DNA from: Clusia tigrina
Lineage: Eukaryota > Arthropoda > Insecta > Diptera > Clusiidae
Length of the DNA stretch: 64,000 bases
Assembly (NCBI GenBank): GCA_920105625.2
Contig: OV050030.1
Span: 165,019,860-165,083,859 of the forward strand
Reading direction: 5' to 3'
Shown here: positions 11,761 through 23,499 of the stretch, piece by piece
Position numbering within the stretch: the stretch's first letter is position 1
How the letters are laid out: every line of letters starts with the position of its first letter
Notes under the pieces: model-generated
What the model was told of the DNA's origin: nothing
The model's database searches: none
The model's input: only the letters and a program-made list of their open reading frames with translations
Position numbers and translations under genes: made by a program

Positions 11761-11832
11761 CTCCCAGGAATCGAACCTGGGTCTACAGCTGTTGTAATCT
11801 GTTCATCCAGACAACTACGCTAGCACCAGGTG
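11761..11832 (-). promoter_or_regulatory. tRNA-related segment with polymerase III A and B boxes (reference copy)
   Basis: On the minus strand the B box GGTTCGATTCC (11777 to 11767) matches the polymerase III consensus exactly and sits in a T-arm-like hairpin, CCAGG/CCTGG around TTCGATT. An A-box-like TAGCGTAGTTGT lies 44 bp upstream (11822 to 11811), a normal tRNA spacing. An ACAG/CTGT stem occupies the anticodon-arm place. The flanks do not form a seven-pair acceptor stem and no good D stem is visible, so this is a tRNA-derived promoter of the SINE type and not a working tRNA. It points toward the ribozyme, which begins about 75 bp downstream. The order promoter then hammerhead is as in schistosome Sm-alpha elements. 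Factor binding is inferred. Confidence 0.75.
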
Positions 11833-11992
11833 GTGAACTGACTGATCAAATTCTGTTCATGGACTGTCTCATTCCACCACACATTATAATCAACTCTGTC
11901 TCATTATTACCTCTCTTTTGTTCCGTCAGGTCTCTCTCTCTGTTTTTTTATTACATTTCAGTGGTGTCATAGTACATTGCTTTTGTTAGTGG

Positions 11993-12009
11993 CAGGCTAA
12001 TTAAGCCTG
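11993..12009. other. Conserved 6-bp hairpin, loop AATTA (one per unit)
   Basis: CAGGCT pairs with AGCCTG around AATTA. The hairpin recurs in nearly every unit. Several variants (AATTC, TATTA) touch only the loop, but others (AGCTTG near 15838 and 33083, ACGCCTG near 17115) weaken the stem, so constraint is not strict. It can form in RNA of either strand. No function is known to me. Confidence 0.6.
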
Positions 12010-15000
12010 ATCACACTAACCTTCTAAGGATACATTCTATAAAGTTTACAATTTCTTGTGAAGATTCGTCAGTAGATATAGTTGTCACCTTTTTACCGTA
12101 TTCATTCATTAAATGTGAGTAAGTCGATAGTCGTCAATTCTGTGTATATGAAGATTATTTTTGTAACGAATTTATTGACAAGACAAGTTACAACAGTAGT
12201 TGCAATTGCGTATGTGGTTATGTCACCGTAATAATTGTTCAAAAGAAGAAGAAGAATTATTGAAACATTTTTTTGGCAGATCTTATAGCTATTTCGGACA
12301 CGCCACTTGTCCTCATCAGAGATCTTTCAATGAAAGGCAATTTTTCCCCAAGCATTTTTTATTATGTCTCAGAAATCAACAGCACACCAATTAGGAACCC
12401 TCCCAGGAATCGAACCTGGGTCTACAGCTGATGTAATCTGTCCATCCAGACAACTGCGCTAACTGCAGATGGTGAACTGACTGATCAAATTCTGTTCATG
12501 GACTGTCTCATTCCACCACACACTCTAATCAACTCTGTCTCATTATTACCCCTCTTTTGTTCCGTTAGGTCTCTCTCTCTGTTTTTTTATTACATTTCAG
12601 TGGTGTCATAGTACATTGCTTTTGTTAGTGGCAGGCTAATTAAGCCTGATCACACTAACCTTCTAAGGATACATTCTATAAAGTTTACAATTTCTTGTGA
12701 AGATTCGTCAGTATATAGTTGTCACCTTTTTACCGTATTCATTCATTAAATGTGAGTAAGTCGATAGTCGTCAATTCTGTGTATATGAAGATTATTTTTG
12801 TAACGAATTTATTGACAAGACAAGTTACAACAGTAGTTGCAATTGCGTATGTGGTTATGCCACCGTAATAATTGTTCAAAAGAAGAAGAAGAATTATTGA
12901 AACTTTTTTTTGGCAGATCTTATAGCTGTTTCGGACACGCCACTTGTCCTCATCAGAGATCTTTCAATGAAAGGCAATTTTTCCCCAAGCATTTTTTATT
13001 ATGTCTCAGAAATCAACAGCACACCAATTATGGACCCTCCCAGGAATCGAACCTGGGTCTACAGCTGTTGTAATCTGTCCAGCCAGACAACTACGCTAAC
13101 TGCAGGTGGTGAACTGACTGATCAAATTCTGTTCATGTACTGTCTCATTCCACCACACACTCTAATCAACTCTGTCTCATTATTACCCCTCTTTTGTTCC
13201 GTTAGGTCTCTCTCTCTGTTTTTTTATTACATTTCAGTGGTGTCATAGTACATTGGTTTTGTTAGTGGCAGGCTAATTAAGCCTGATCACACTAACCTTC
13301 TAAGGATACAATCTATAAAGATTACAATCTCTTGTGAAGATTCGTCAGTAGACATAGTTGTCACCTTTTTACCGTATTCATTCTGTTAATGTGAGTAAGT
13401 CGATAGTCGTCAATCCTGTGTATATGAAGATTATTTTTGTAACGAATTTATTGACAAGACAAGTTACAACAGTAGTTGCAATTGCGTATGTGGTTATGCC
13501 ACCGTAATAATTTTTCAGAAGAAGAAGAAGAATTATTGAAACATTTTTTTGGCAGATCTTATAGCTATTTCGGACACGCCACTTGTCCTCATCAGAGATC
13601 TTTCAATGAAAGGCAATTTTTCCCCAAGCATTTTTTATTATGTCTCAGAAATCAACAGCACACCAATTATGAACCCTCCCAGGAATCGAACCTGGGTCTA
13701 CAGCTGTTGTAATCTGTTCATCCAGACAACTACGCTAGCACCAGGTGGTGAACTGACTGATCAAATTCTGTTCATGGACTGTCTCATTCCACCACACATT
13801 ATAATCAACTCTGTCTCATTATTACCTCTCTTTTGTTCCGTCAGGTCTCTCTCTCTGTTTTTTTATTACATTTCAGTGGTGTCATAGTACATTGCTTTTG
13901 TTAGTGGCAGGCTAATTAAGCCTGATCACACTAACCTTCTAAGGATACATTCTATAAAGTTTACAATTTCTTGTGAAGATTCGTCAGTAGATATAGTTGT
14001 CACCTTTTTACCGTATTCATTCATTAAATGTGAGTAAGTCGATAGTCGTCAATTCTGTGTATATGAAGATTATTTTTGTAACGAATTTATTGACAAGACA
14101 AGTTACAACAGTAGTTGCAATTGCGTATGTGGTTATGTCACCGTAATAATTGTTCAAAAGAAGAAGAAGAATTATTGAAACATTTTTTTGGCAGATCTTA
14201 TAGCTATTTCGGACAGGCCACTTGTCCTCATCAGAGATCTTTCAATGAAAGGCAATTTTTCCCCAAGCATTTTTTATTATGTCTCAGAAATCAACAGCAC
14301 ACCAATTAGGAACCCTCCCAGGAATCGAACCTGGGTCTACAGCTGTTGTAATCTGTCCATCCAGACAACTGCGCTAACTGCAGATGGTGAACTGACTGAT
14401 CAAATTCTGTTCATGGACTGTCTCATTCCACCACACACTCTAATCAACTCTGTCTCATTATTACCCCTCTTTTGTTCCGTTAGGTCTCTCTCTCTGTTTT
14501 TTTATTACATTTCAGTGGTGTCATAGTACATTGCTTTTGTTAGTGGCAGGCTAATTAAGCCTCATCACACTAACCTTCTAAGGATACAATCTATAAAGAT
14601 TACAATCTCTTGTGAAGATTCGTCAGTAGACATAGTTGTCACCTTTTTACCGTATTCATTCTGTTAATGTGAGTAAGTCGATAGTCGTCAATCCTGTGTA
14701 TATGAAGATTATTTTTGTAACGAATTTATTGACAAGACAAGTTACAACAGTAGTTGCAATTGCGTATGTGGTTATGCCACCGTAATAATTTTTCAGAAAA
14801 AGAAGAATAATCATTGAAACATTTTTTTGGCAGATCTTATAGCTATCTCGGACGCGCCACTTGTCCTCATCAGAGATCTTTCAATGAAAGGCAATTTTTC
14901 CCCAAGCATTTTTTATTATGTCTCAGAAATCAACAGCACACTAATTATGAACCCTCCCAGGAATCGAACCTGGGTCTACAGCTGTTGTAATCTGTCCATC

Positions 15001-18000
15001 CAGACAACTACGCTAACAGCAGGTGGTGAACTGACTGATCAAATTCTGTTCATGTACTGTCTCATTCCACCACACACTCTAATCAACTCTGTCTCATTAT
15101 TACCCCTCTTTTGTTCCGTTAGGTCTCTCTCTCTGTTTTTTTATTACATTTCAGTGGTGTCATAGTACATTGGTTTTGTTAGTTGCAGGCTAATTAAGCT
15201 TGATCACACTAACCTTCTAAGGATACAATCTATAAAGTTTGCAATCTCTTGTGAAGATTCGTCAGTAGACATAGTTGTCACCTTTTTACCGTACTCATTC
15301 TGTTAATGTGAGTAAGTCGATAGTCGTCAATCCTGTGTATATGAAGATTATTTTTGTAACGAATTTATTGACAAGACAGGTTACAACAGTAGTTGCAATT
15401 GCGTATGTGGTTATGCCACCGTAATAATTTTTCAGAAGAAGAAGAAGAATTATTGAAACATTTTTTTGGCATATCTTATAGCTATTTCGGACACGCCACT
15501 TGTCCTCATCAGAGATCTTTCAATGAAAGGCAATTTTTCCCCAAGCATTTTTTATTATGTCTCAGAAATCAACAGCACACCAATTATGAACCCTCCCAGG
15601 AATCGAACCTGGGTCTACAGCTGTTGTAATCTGTCCATCCAGACAACTACGCTAACAGCAGGTGGTGAACTGACTGATCAAATTCTGTTCATGTACTGTC
15701 TCATTCCACCACACACTCTAATCAACTCTGTCTCATTATTACCCCTCTTTTGTTCCGTTAGGTCTCTCTCTCTGTTTTTTTATTACATTTCAGTGGTGTC
15801 ATAGTACATTGGTTTTGTTAGTTGCAGGCTAATTAAGCTTGATCACACTAACCTTCTAAGGATACAATCTATAAAGTTTGCAATCTCTTGTGAAGATTCG
15901 TCAGTAGACATAGTTGTCACCTTTTTACCGTACTCATTCTGTTAATGTGAGTAAGTCGATAGTCGTCAATCCTGTGTATATGAAGATTATTTTTGTAACG
16001 AATTTATTGACAAGACAGGTTACAACAGTAGTTGCAATTGCGTATGTGGTTATGCCACCGTAATCATTTTTCAGAAGAAGAAGAAGAATTATTGAAACAT
16101 TTTTTTGGCATATCTTATAGCTATTTCGGACACGCCACTTGTCCTCATCAGAGATCTTTCAATGAAAGGCAATTTTTCCCCAAGAATTTTTTATTATGTC
16201 TCAGAAATCAACAGCACACCAATTATGAACCCTCCCAGGAATCGAACCTGGGTCTACAGCTGTTGTAATCTGTCCATCCAGACAACTACGCTAACAGCAG
16301 GTGGTGAACTGACTGATCACATTCTGTTCATGTACTGTCTCATTCCACCACACACTCTAATCAACTCTGTCTCATTATTACCCCTCTTTTGTTCCATTAG
16401 GTCTCTCTCTCTGTTTTTTTTATTACATTTCAGTGGTGTCATAGTACATTGGTTTTGTTAGTGGCAGGCTAATTAAGCTTCATCACACTAACCTTCTAAG
16501 GATACAATCTATAAAGTTTGCAATCTCTTGTGAAGATTCGTCAGTAGGCATAGTTGGCACCTTTTTACCGTACTCATTCTGTTAATGTGAGTAAGTCGAT
16601 AGTCGTCAATCCTGTGTATATGAAGATTATTTTTGTAACGAATTTATTGACAAGACAGGTTACAACAGTAGTTGCAATTGCGTATGTGGTTATGCCACCG
16701 TAATAATTTTTCAGAAGAAGAAGAAGAATTATTGAAACATTTTTTTGGCAGATCTTATAGCTATTTCGGACACGCCACTTGTCCTCATCAGAGATCTTTC
16801 AATGAAAGGCAATTTTTCCCCAAGCATTTTTTATTATGTCTCAGAAATCAACAGAACACCAATTATGAACCCTCCCAGGAATCGAACCTGGGTCTACAGC
16901 TGTTGTAATCTGTCCATCCAGACAACTACGCTAACTGCAGGTGGTGAACTGACTGATCAAATTCTGTTCATGTACTGTCTCATTCCACCACACACTCTAA
17001 TCAACTCTGTCTCATTATTACCCCTCTTTTGTTCCGTTAGGTCTCTCTCTCTGTTTTTTTATTACATTTCAGTGGTGTCATAGTACATTGCTTTTGTTAG
17101 TGGCAGGCTAATTACGCCTGATCACACTAACCTTCTAAGGATACATTCTATAAAGTTTACAATTTCTTGTGAAGATTCGTTAGTAGACATAGTTGTCACC
17201 TTTTTACCGTATTCATTCTGAGAATGTGAGTAAATCGATAGTCGTCACTTCTGTGTATATGAAGATTATTTTTGTAACGAATTTATTGACAAGACAAGTG
17301 ACAACAGTAGTTGCAATTGCGTATGTGGTTATGCCACCGTAATGATTTTTCAGAAGAAGAAGAATAATTATTGAAACGTTTTTTGGCAGGTCTTATAGCT
17401 ATTTCGGACACGCCACTTGTCCTCATCAGAGATCTTTCAATGAAAGGCAATTTTTCCCCAAGCATTTTTGATTATGTCTCAGAAATCAACAGCACACCAA
17501 TTATGAACCCTCCCAGGAATCGAACCTGAGTCTACAGCTGTTGTAATCTGTCCATCCAGACAACTACGCTAACAGCAGGTGGTCAACTGACTGATCAAAT
17601 TCTGTTCATGTACTGTCTCATTCCCCCACACACTCTAATCAACTCTGTCTCATTATTACCCCTCTTTTGTTCCGTTAGGTCTCTCTCTCTGTTTTTTTAT
17701 TACATTTCAGTGGGGTCATAGTACATTGCTTTTGTTAGTGGCAGGCTAATTACGCATGATCACACAAACCTTCTAAGGATACAATCTATAAAGATTACAA
17801 TCTCTTGTGAAGATTCGTCAATAGACATAGTTGCCACCTTTTTACCGTATTCATTCTGTTAATGTGAGTAAGTCGATAGTCGTCAATCCTGTGTATATGA
17901 AGATTATTTTTGTAACGAATTTATTGACAAGACAAGTTACAACAGTAGTTGCAATTGCATATGTGGTTATGCCAGCGTAATAATTTTTCAGAAGAAGAAG

Positions 18001-21000
18001 AAGAATTATTGAAACATTTTTTTGGCAGATCTTATAGCTATTTCGGACACGCCACTTGTCCTCATCAGAGATCTCTCAATGAAAGGCAATTTTTCCCCAA
18101 GCATTTTTTATTATGTCTCAGAAATCAACAGCACACCAATTATGAACCCTCCCAGGAATCGAACCTGGGTCTACAGCTGTTGTAATCTGTCCATCCAGAC
18201 AACTACGCTAACTGCAGGTGGTGAACTGACTGATCAAATTCTGTTCATGTACTGTCTCATTCCACCACACACTCTAATCAACTCTGTCTCATTATTACCC
18301 CTCTTTTGTTCCGTTAGGTCTCTCTCTCTGTTTTTTTATTACATTTCAGTGGTGTCATAGTACATTCCTTTTGTTAGTGGCAGGCTAATTAAGCCTGATC
18401 ACACTAACCTTCTAAGGATACATTCTATAAAGTTTACAATTTCTTGTGAAGATTCGTCAGTAGATGTAGTTGTCACCTTTTTAGCGTATTCATTCATTAA
18501 ATGTGAGTAAGTCGATAGTCGTCAATTCTGTGTATATGAAGATTATTTTTGTAACGAATTTATTGACAAGACAAGTTACAACAGTAGTTGCAATTGCGTA
18601 TGTGGTTATGCCACCGTAATAATTGTTCAAAAGAAGAAGAAGAATTATTGAAACATTTTTTTGGCAGATCTTATAGCTATTTCGGACACGCCACTTGTCC
18701 TCATCAGAGATCTTTCAATGAAAGGCAATTTTTCCCCAAGCATTTTTTATTATGTCTCAGAAATCAACAGCACACCAATTCTGAGCCCTCCCAGGAATCG
18801 AACCTGGGTCTACAGCTGTTGTAATCTGTCCATCCAGACAACTACGCTAACTGCAGATGGTGAACTGACTGATCAAATTCTGTTCATGGACTGTCTCATT
18901 CCACCACACACTCTAATCAACTCTGTCTCATTATTATCCCTCTTTTGTTCAGTTAGGTCTCTCTCTCTGTTTTTTTATTACATTTCAGTGGTGTCATAGT
19001 ACATTGCTTTTGTTAGTGGCAGGCTAATTAAGCCTGATCACACTAACCTTCTAAGGATACATTCTATAAAGTTTACAATTTCTTGTGAAGATTCGTCAGT
19101 CGACATAGTTGTCACCTTTTTACGTACTCATTCTGTTAATGTGAGTAAGTCGATAGTCGTCAATCCTGTGTATATGAAGATTATTTTTGTAACGAATTTA
19201 TTGACAAGACAGGATACAACATTAGTGGCAATTGCGTATGTGGTTATGCCACCGTAATAATTTTTCAGAAGAAGAAGAAGAAATATTGAACAATTTTTTT
19301 GGCAGATCTTATAGCTATTTCGGACACGCCACTTGTCCTCATCAGAGATCTTTCAATGAAAGGCAATTTTTCCTCAAGCATTTTTTATTATGTCTCAGAA
19401 ATCAACAGCACACCAATTATGAACCCTCCCAGGAATCGAACCTGGGTCTACAGCTGTTGTAATCTGTCCATCCAGACAACTACGCTAACAGCAGGTGGTG
19501 AACTGACTGATCAAATTCTGTTCATGTACTGTCTCATTCCACCACACACTCTAATCAACTCTGTCTCATTATTACCCCTCTTTTGTTCCATTAGGTCTCT
19601 CTCTCTGTTTTTTTATTACATTTCAGTGGTGTCATAGTACATTGGTTTTGTTAGTGGCAGGCTAATTAAGCTTGATCACACTAACCTTCTAAGGATACAA
19701 TCTATAAAGTTTGCAATCTCTTGCGAAGATTCGTCAGTAGACATAGTTGTCACCTTTTTACCGTACTCATTCTGTTACTGTGAGTAAGTCGATAGTCGTC
19801 AATCCTGTGTATATGAAGATTATTTTTGTAACGAATTTATTGACAAGACAGGTTACAACAGTAGTTGCAATTCCGTATGTGGTTATGCCACCGTAATAAT
19901 TTTTCAGAAGAAGAAGAAGAATTATTGAAACATTTTTTTGGCAGATCTTATAGCTATTTCGGACACGCCACTTGTCCTCATCAGAGATCTTTCAATGAAA
20001 GGCAATTTTTCCCCAAGCATTTTTTATTATGTCTCAGAAATCAACAGCACACCAATTATGAACCCTCCCAGGAATCGAACCTGGGTCTACAGCTGTTGTA
20101 ATCTGTCCATCCAGACAACTACGCTAACTGCAGGTGGTGAACTGACTGATCAAATTCTGTTCATGTACTGTCTCATTCCACCACACACTCTAATCAACTC
20201 TGTCTCATTATTACCCCTGTTTTGTTCCGTTAGGTCTCTCTCTCTGTTTTTTTATTACATTTCAGTGGTGTCATAGTACATTGCTTTTGTTAGTGGCAGG
20301 CTAATTACGCATGATCACACAAACCTTCTAAGGATACAATCTATAAAGATTACAATCTCTTGTGAAGATTCGTCAATAGACATAGTTGTCACCTTTTTAC
20401 CGTATTCATTCTGTTAATGTGAGTAAGTCGATAGTCGTCAATCCTGTGTATATGAAGATTATTTTTGTAACGAATTTATTGACAAGACAAGTTACAACAG
20501 TAGTTGCAATTGCATATGTGGTTATGCCAGCGTAATAATTTTTCAGAAGAAGAAGATGAATTATTGAAACATTTTTTGGCAGATCTTATAGCTATTTCGG
20601 ACACGCCACTTGTCCTCATCAGAGACCTCTCAATGAAAGGCAATTTTTCCCCAAGCATTTTTTATTATGTCTCAGAAATCAACAGCACACCAATTATGAA
20701 CCCTCCCAGGAATCGAACCTGGGTCTACAGCTGTTGTAATCTGTCCATCCAGACAACTACGCTAACTGCAGGTGGTGAACTGACTGATCAAATTCTGTTC
20801 ATGTACTGTCTCATTCCACCACACACTCTAATCAACTCTGTCTCATTATTACCCGTCTTTTGTTCCGTTAGGTCTCTCTCTCTGATTTTTTATTACATTT
20901 CAGTGGTGTCATAGTACATTCCTTTTGTTAGTGGCAGGCTAATTAAGCCTGATCACACTAACCTTCTAAGGATACATTCTATAAAGTTTACAATTTCTTG

Positions 21001-21200
21001 TGAAGATTCGTCAGTAGACACAGTTGTCACCTTTTTACCGTATTCATTCATTAAATGTGAGTAAGTCGATAGTCGTCAATTCTGTGTATATGAAGATTAT
21101 TTTTGTAACGAATTTATTGACAAGACAAGTTACAAAAGTAGTTGCAATTGCGTATGTGGTTATGCCACCGTAATAATTTTTCAGAAGAAGAAGAATAATT

Positions 21201-21273
21201 ATTCAAACATTTTTTTGGCAGATCTTATAGCTATTTCGGACACGCCACGTGTCCTCATCAGAGATCTTTCAAT
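21201..21273 (-). ncRNA. Hammerhead ribozyme with lengthened stem II
   Basis: A substitution in loop II makes GGACACG pair with CGTGTCC, a 7-bp stem with a 3-nt loop. This stabilises stem II but removes the loop that would contact stem I, so the net effect on activity is uncertain. Confidence 0.75.
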
Positions 21274-21837
21274 GAAAGGCAATTTTTCCTCAAGCATTTT
21301 TTATGATGTCTCAGAAATCAACAGCACACCAATTATGAACCCTCCCAGGAATCGAACCTGGGTCTACAGCTGTTGTAATCTGTCCATCCAGACAACGCTA
21401 ACAGCAGGTGGTGAACTGACTGATCAAATTCTGTTCATGTACTGTCTCATTCCACCACACACTCTAATCAACTCTGTCTCATTATTACCCCTCTTTTGTT
21501 CCGTTAGGTCTCTCTCTCTCTGTTTTTTTATTACATTTCAGTGGTGTCATAGTACATTGATTTTGTTAGTGGCAGGCTAATTCAGCCTGATCACACTAAC
21601 CTTCTAAGGACACATTCTATAAAGTTTACAATCTCTTGTGAAGATTCGTCAGTAGACATAGTTGTTACCTTTTTACCGTATTCATTCTGTTAATGTGAGT
21701 AAGTCGATAGTCGTCAATTCTGTGTATATGAAGATTATTTTTGTAACGAATTTATTGACAAGACAAGTTACAACAGTAGTTGCAACTGCGTATGTGGTTA
21801 TGCCACCGTAATAATTTTTCAGAAGAAGAAGAAGAAT

Positions 21838-21910
21838 TATTGAAACATTTTTTGGCAGATCTTATAGCTATTTCGGACACGCCACTTGTCGTCATCAGAG
21901 ATCTTTCAAT
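21838..21910 (-). ncRNA. Hammerhead ribozyme with G10.1 to C (weakened); type copy of 12
   Basis: Position 10.1 (plus 21891) reads C instead of G on the ribozyme strand, replacing the conserved G10.1-C11.1 pair at the base of stem II with a C-C mismatch. The remaining GACA/TGTC pairs persist. Reduced activity is expected. The same change occurs at plus positions 23168, 32112, 35947, 39782, 41699, 45530, 49363, 55732, 57009, 57645 and 59560. Confidence 0.78.
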
Positions 21911-23499
21911 GAAAGGCAATTTTTCCCCAAGCATTTTTTATTATGTCTCAGAAATCAACAGCACACCAATTATGAACCCTCCCAGGAATCGAACCTGGGT
22001 CTACAGCTGTTGTAATCTGTCCATCCAGCCAACTACGCTAACAGCAGGTGGTGAACTGACTGATCAAATTCTGTTCATGTACTGTCTCATTCCACCACAC
22101 ACTCTAATCAACTCTGTCTCATTATTACCCCTCTTTTGTTCCGTTAGGTCTCTCTCTCTGTTTTTTTATTACATTTCAGTGGTGTCATAGTACATTCCTT
22201 TTGTTAGTGGCAGGCTAATTAAGCCTGATCACACTAACCTTCTAAGGATACATTGTATAAAGTTTACAATTTCTTGTGAAGATTCGTCAGTAGACACAGT
22301 TGTCACCTTTTTACCGTATTCATTCATTAAATGTGAGTAAGTCGATAGTCGTCAATTCTGTGTATATGAAGATTATTTTTGTAACGAATTTATGAACAAG
22401 ACAAGTTACAACAGTAGTTGCAATTGCGTATGTGGTTATGCCACCGTAATAATTTTTCAGAAGAAGAAGAATAATTATTCAAACATTTTTTTGGCAGATC
22501 TTATAGCTATTTCGGACACGCCACTTGTCCTCATCAGAGATCTTTCAATGAAAGGCAATTTTTCACCAAGAATTTTTTATTATGTCTCAGAAATCAACAG
22601 CACACCAATTATGAACCCTCCCAGGAATCGAACCTGGGTCTACAGCTGTTGTAATCTGTCCATCCAGACAACTACGCTAACTGCAGGTGGTGAACTGACT
22701 GATCAAATTCTGTTCATGTACTGTCTCATTCCACCACACACTCTAATCAACTCTGTCTCATTATTACCCCTCTTTTGTTCCGTTAGGTCTCTCTCTCTGT
22801 TTTTTTATTACATTTCAGTGGTGTCATAGTACATTGATTTTGTTAGTGGCAGGCTAATTCAGCCTGATCACACTAACCTTCTAAGGATACATTCTATAAA
22901 GTTTACAATCTCTTGTGAAGATTCGTCAGTAGACATAGTTGTTACCTTTTTACCGTATTCATTCTGTTAATGTGAGTAAGTCGATAGTCAACAATTCTGT
23001 GTATATGAAGATTATTTTTGTAACGAATTTATTGACAAGACAAGTTACAACAGTAGTTGCAACTGCGTATGTGGTTATGCCACCGTAATAATTTTTCAGA
23101 AGAAGAAGAAGAATTATTGAAACATTTTTTGGCAGATCTTATAGCTATTTCGGAAACGCCACTTGTCGTCATCAGAGATCTTTCAATGAAAGGCAATTTT
23201 TCCCCAAGCATTTTTTATTATGTCTCAGAAATCAACAGCACACCAATTATGAACCCTCCCAGGAATCGAACCTGGGTCTACAGCTGTTGTAATCTGTTCA
23301 TCCAGACAACTACACTAGCACCAAGTGGTGAACTGACTGATCAAATTCTGTTAATGTACTGTCTCATTCCACCACACAATCTAATCAACTCTGTCTCATT
23401 ATTACCCCACTTTTGTTCCGTTAGGTCTCTCTCTCTGTTTTTTTATTACATTTCAGTGGTGTCATAGTACATTCCTTTTGTTAGTGGCAGGCTAATTAA

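Noticed and set aside
11761..11832. Functional tRNA gene
   Set aside because: The T arm and both promoter boxes are good, but there is no seven-pair acceptor stem and no convincing D stem, and the anticodon loop is not of regular size. A tRNA-derived promoter fits better.
11957..12115. Spliced protein gene on the plus strand built from the acceptor- and donor-like sites
   Set aside because: The pseudo-exon has stops in all three frames, for example TAG or TAA within the first 40 bases, so repeated exons cannot code. Kept only as a low-interest RNA observation.
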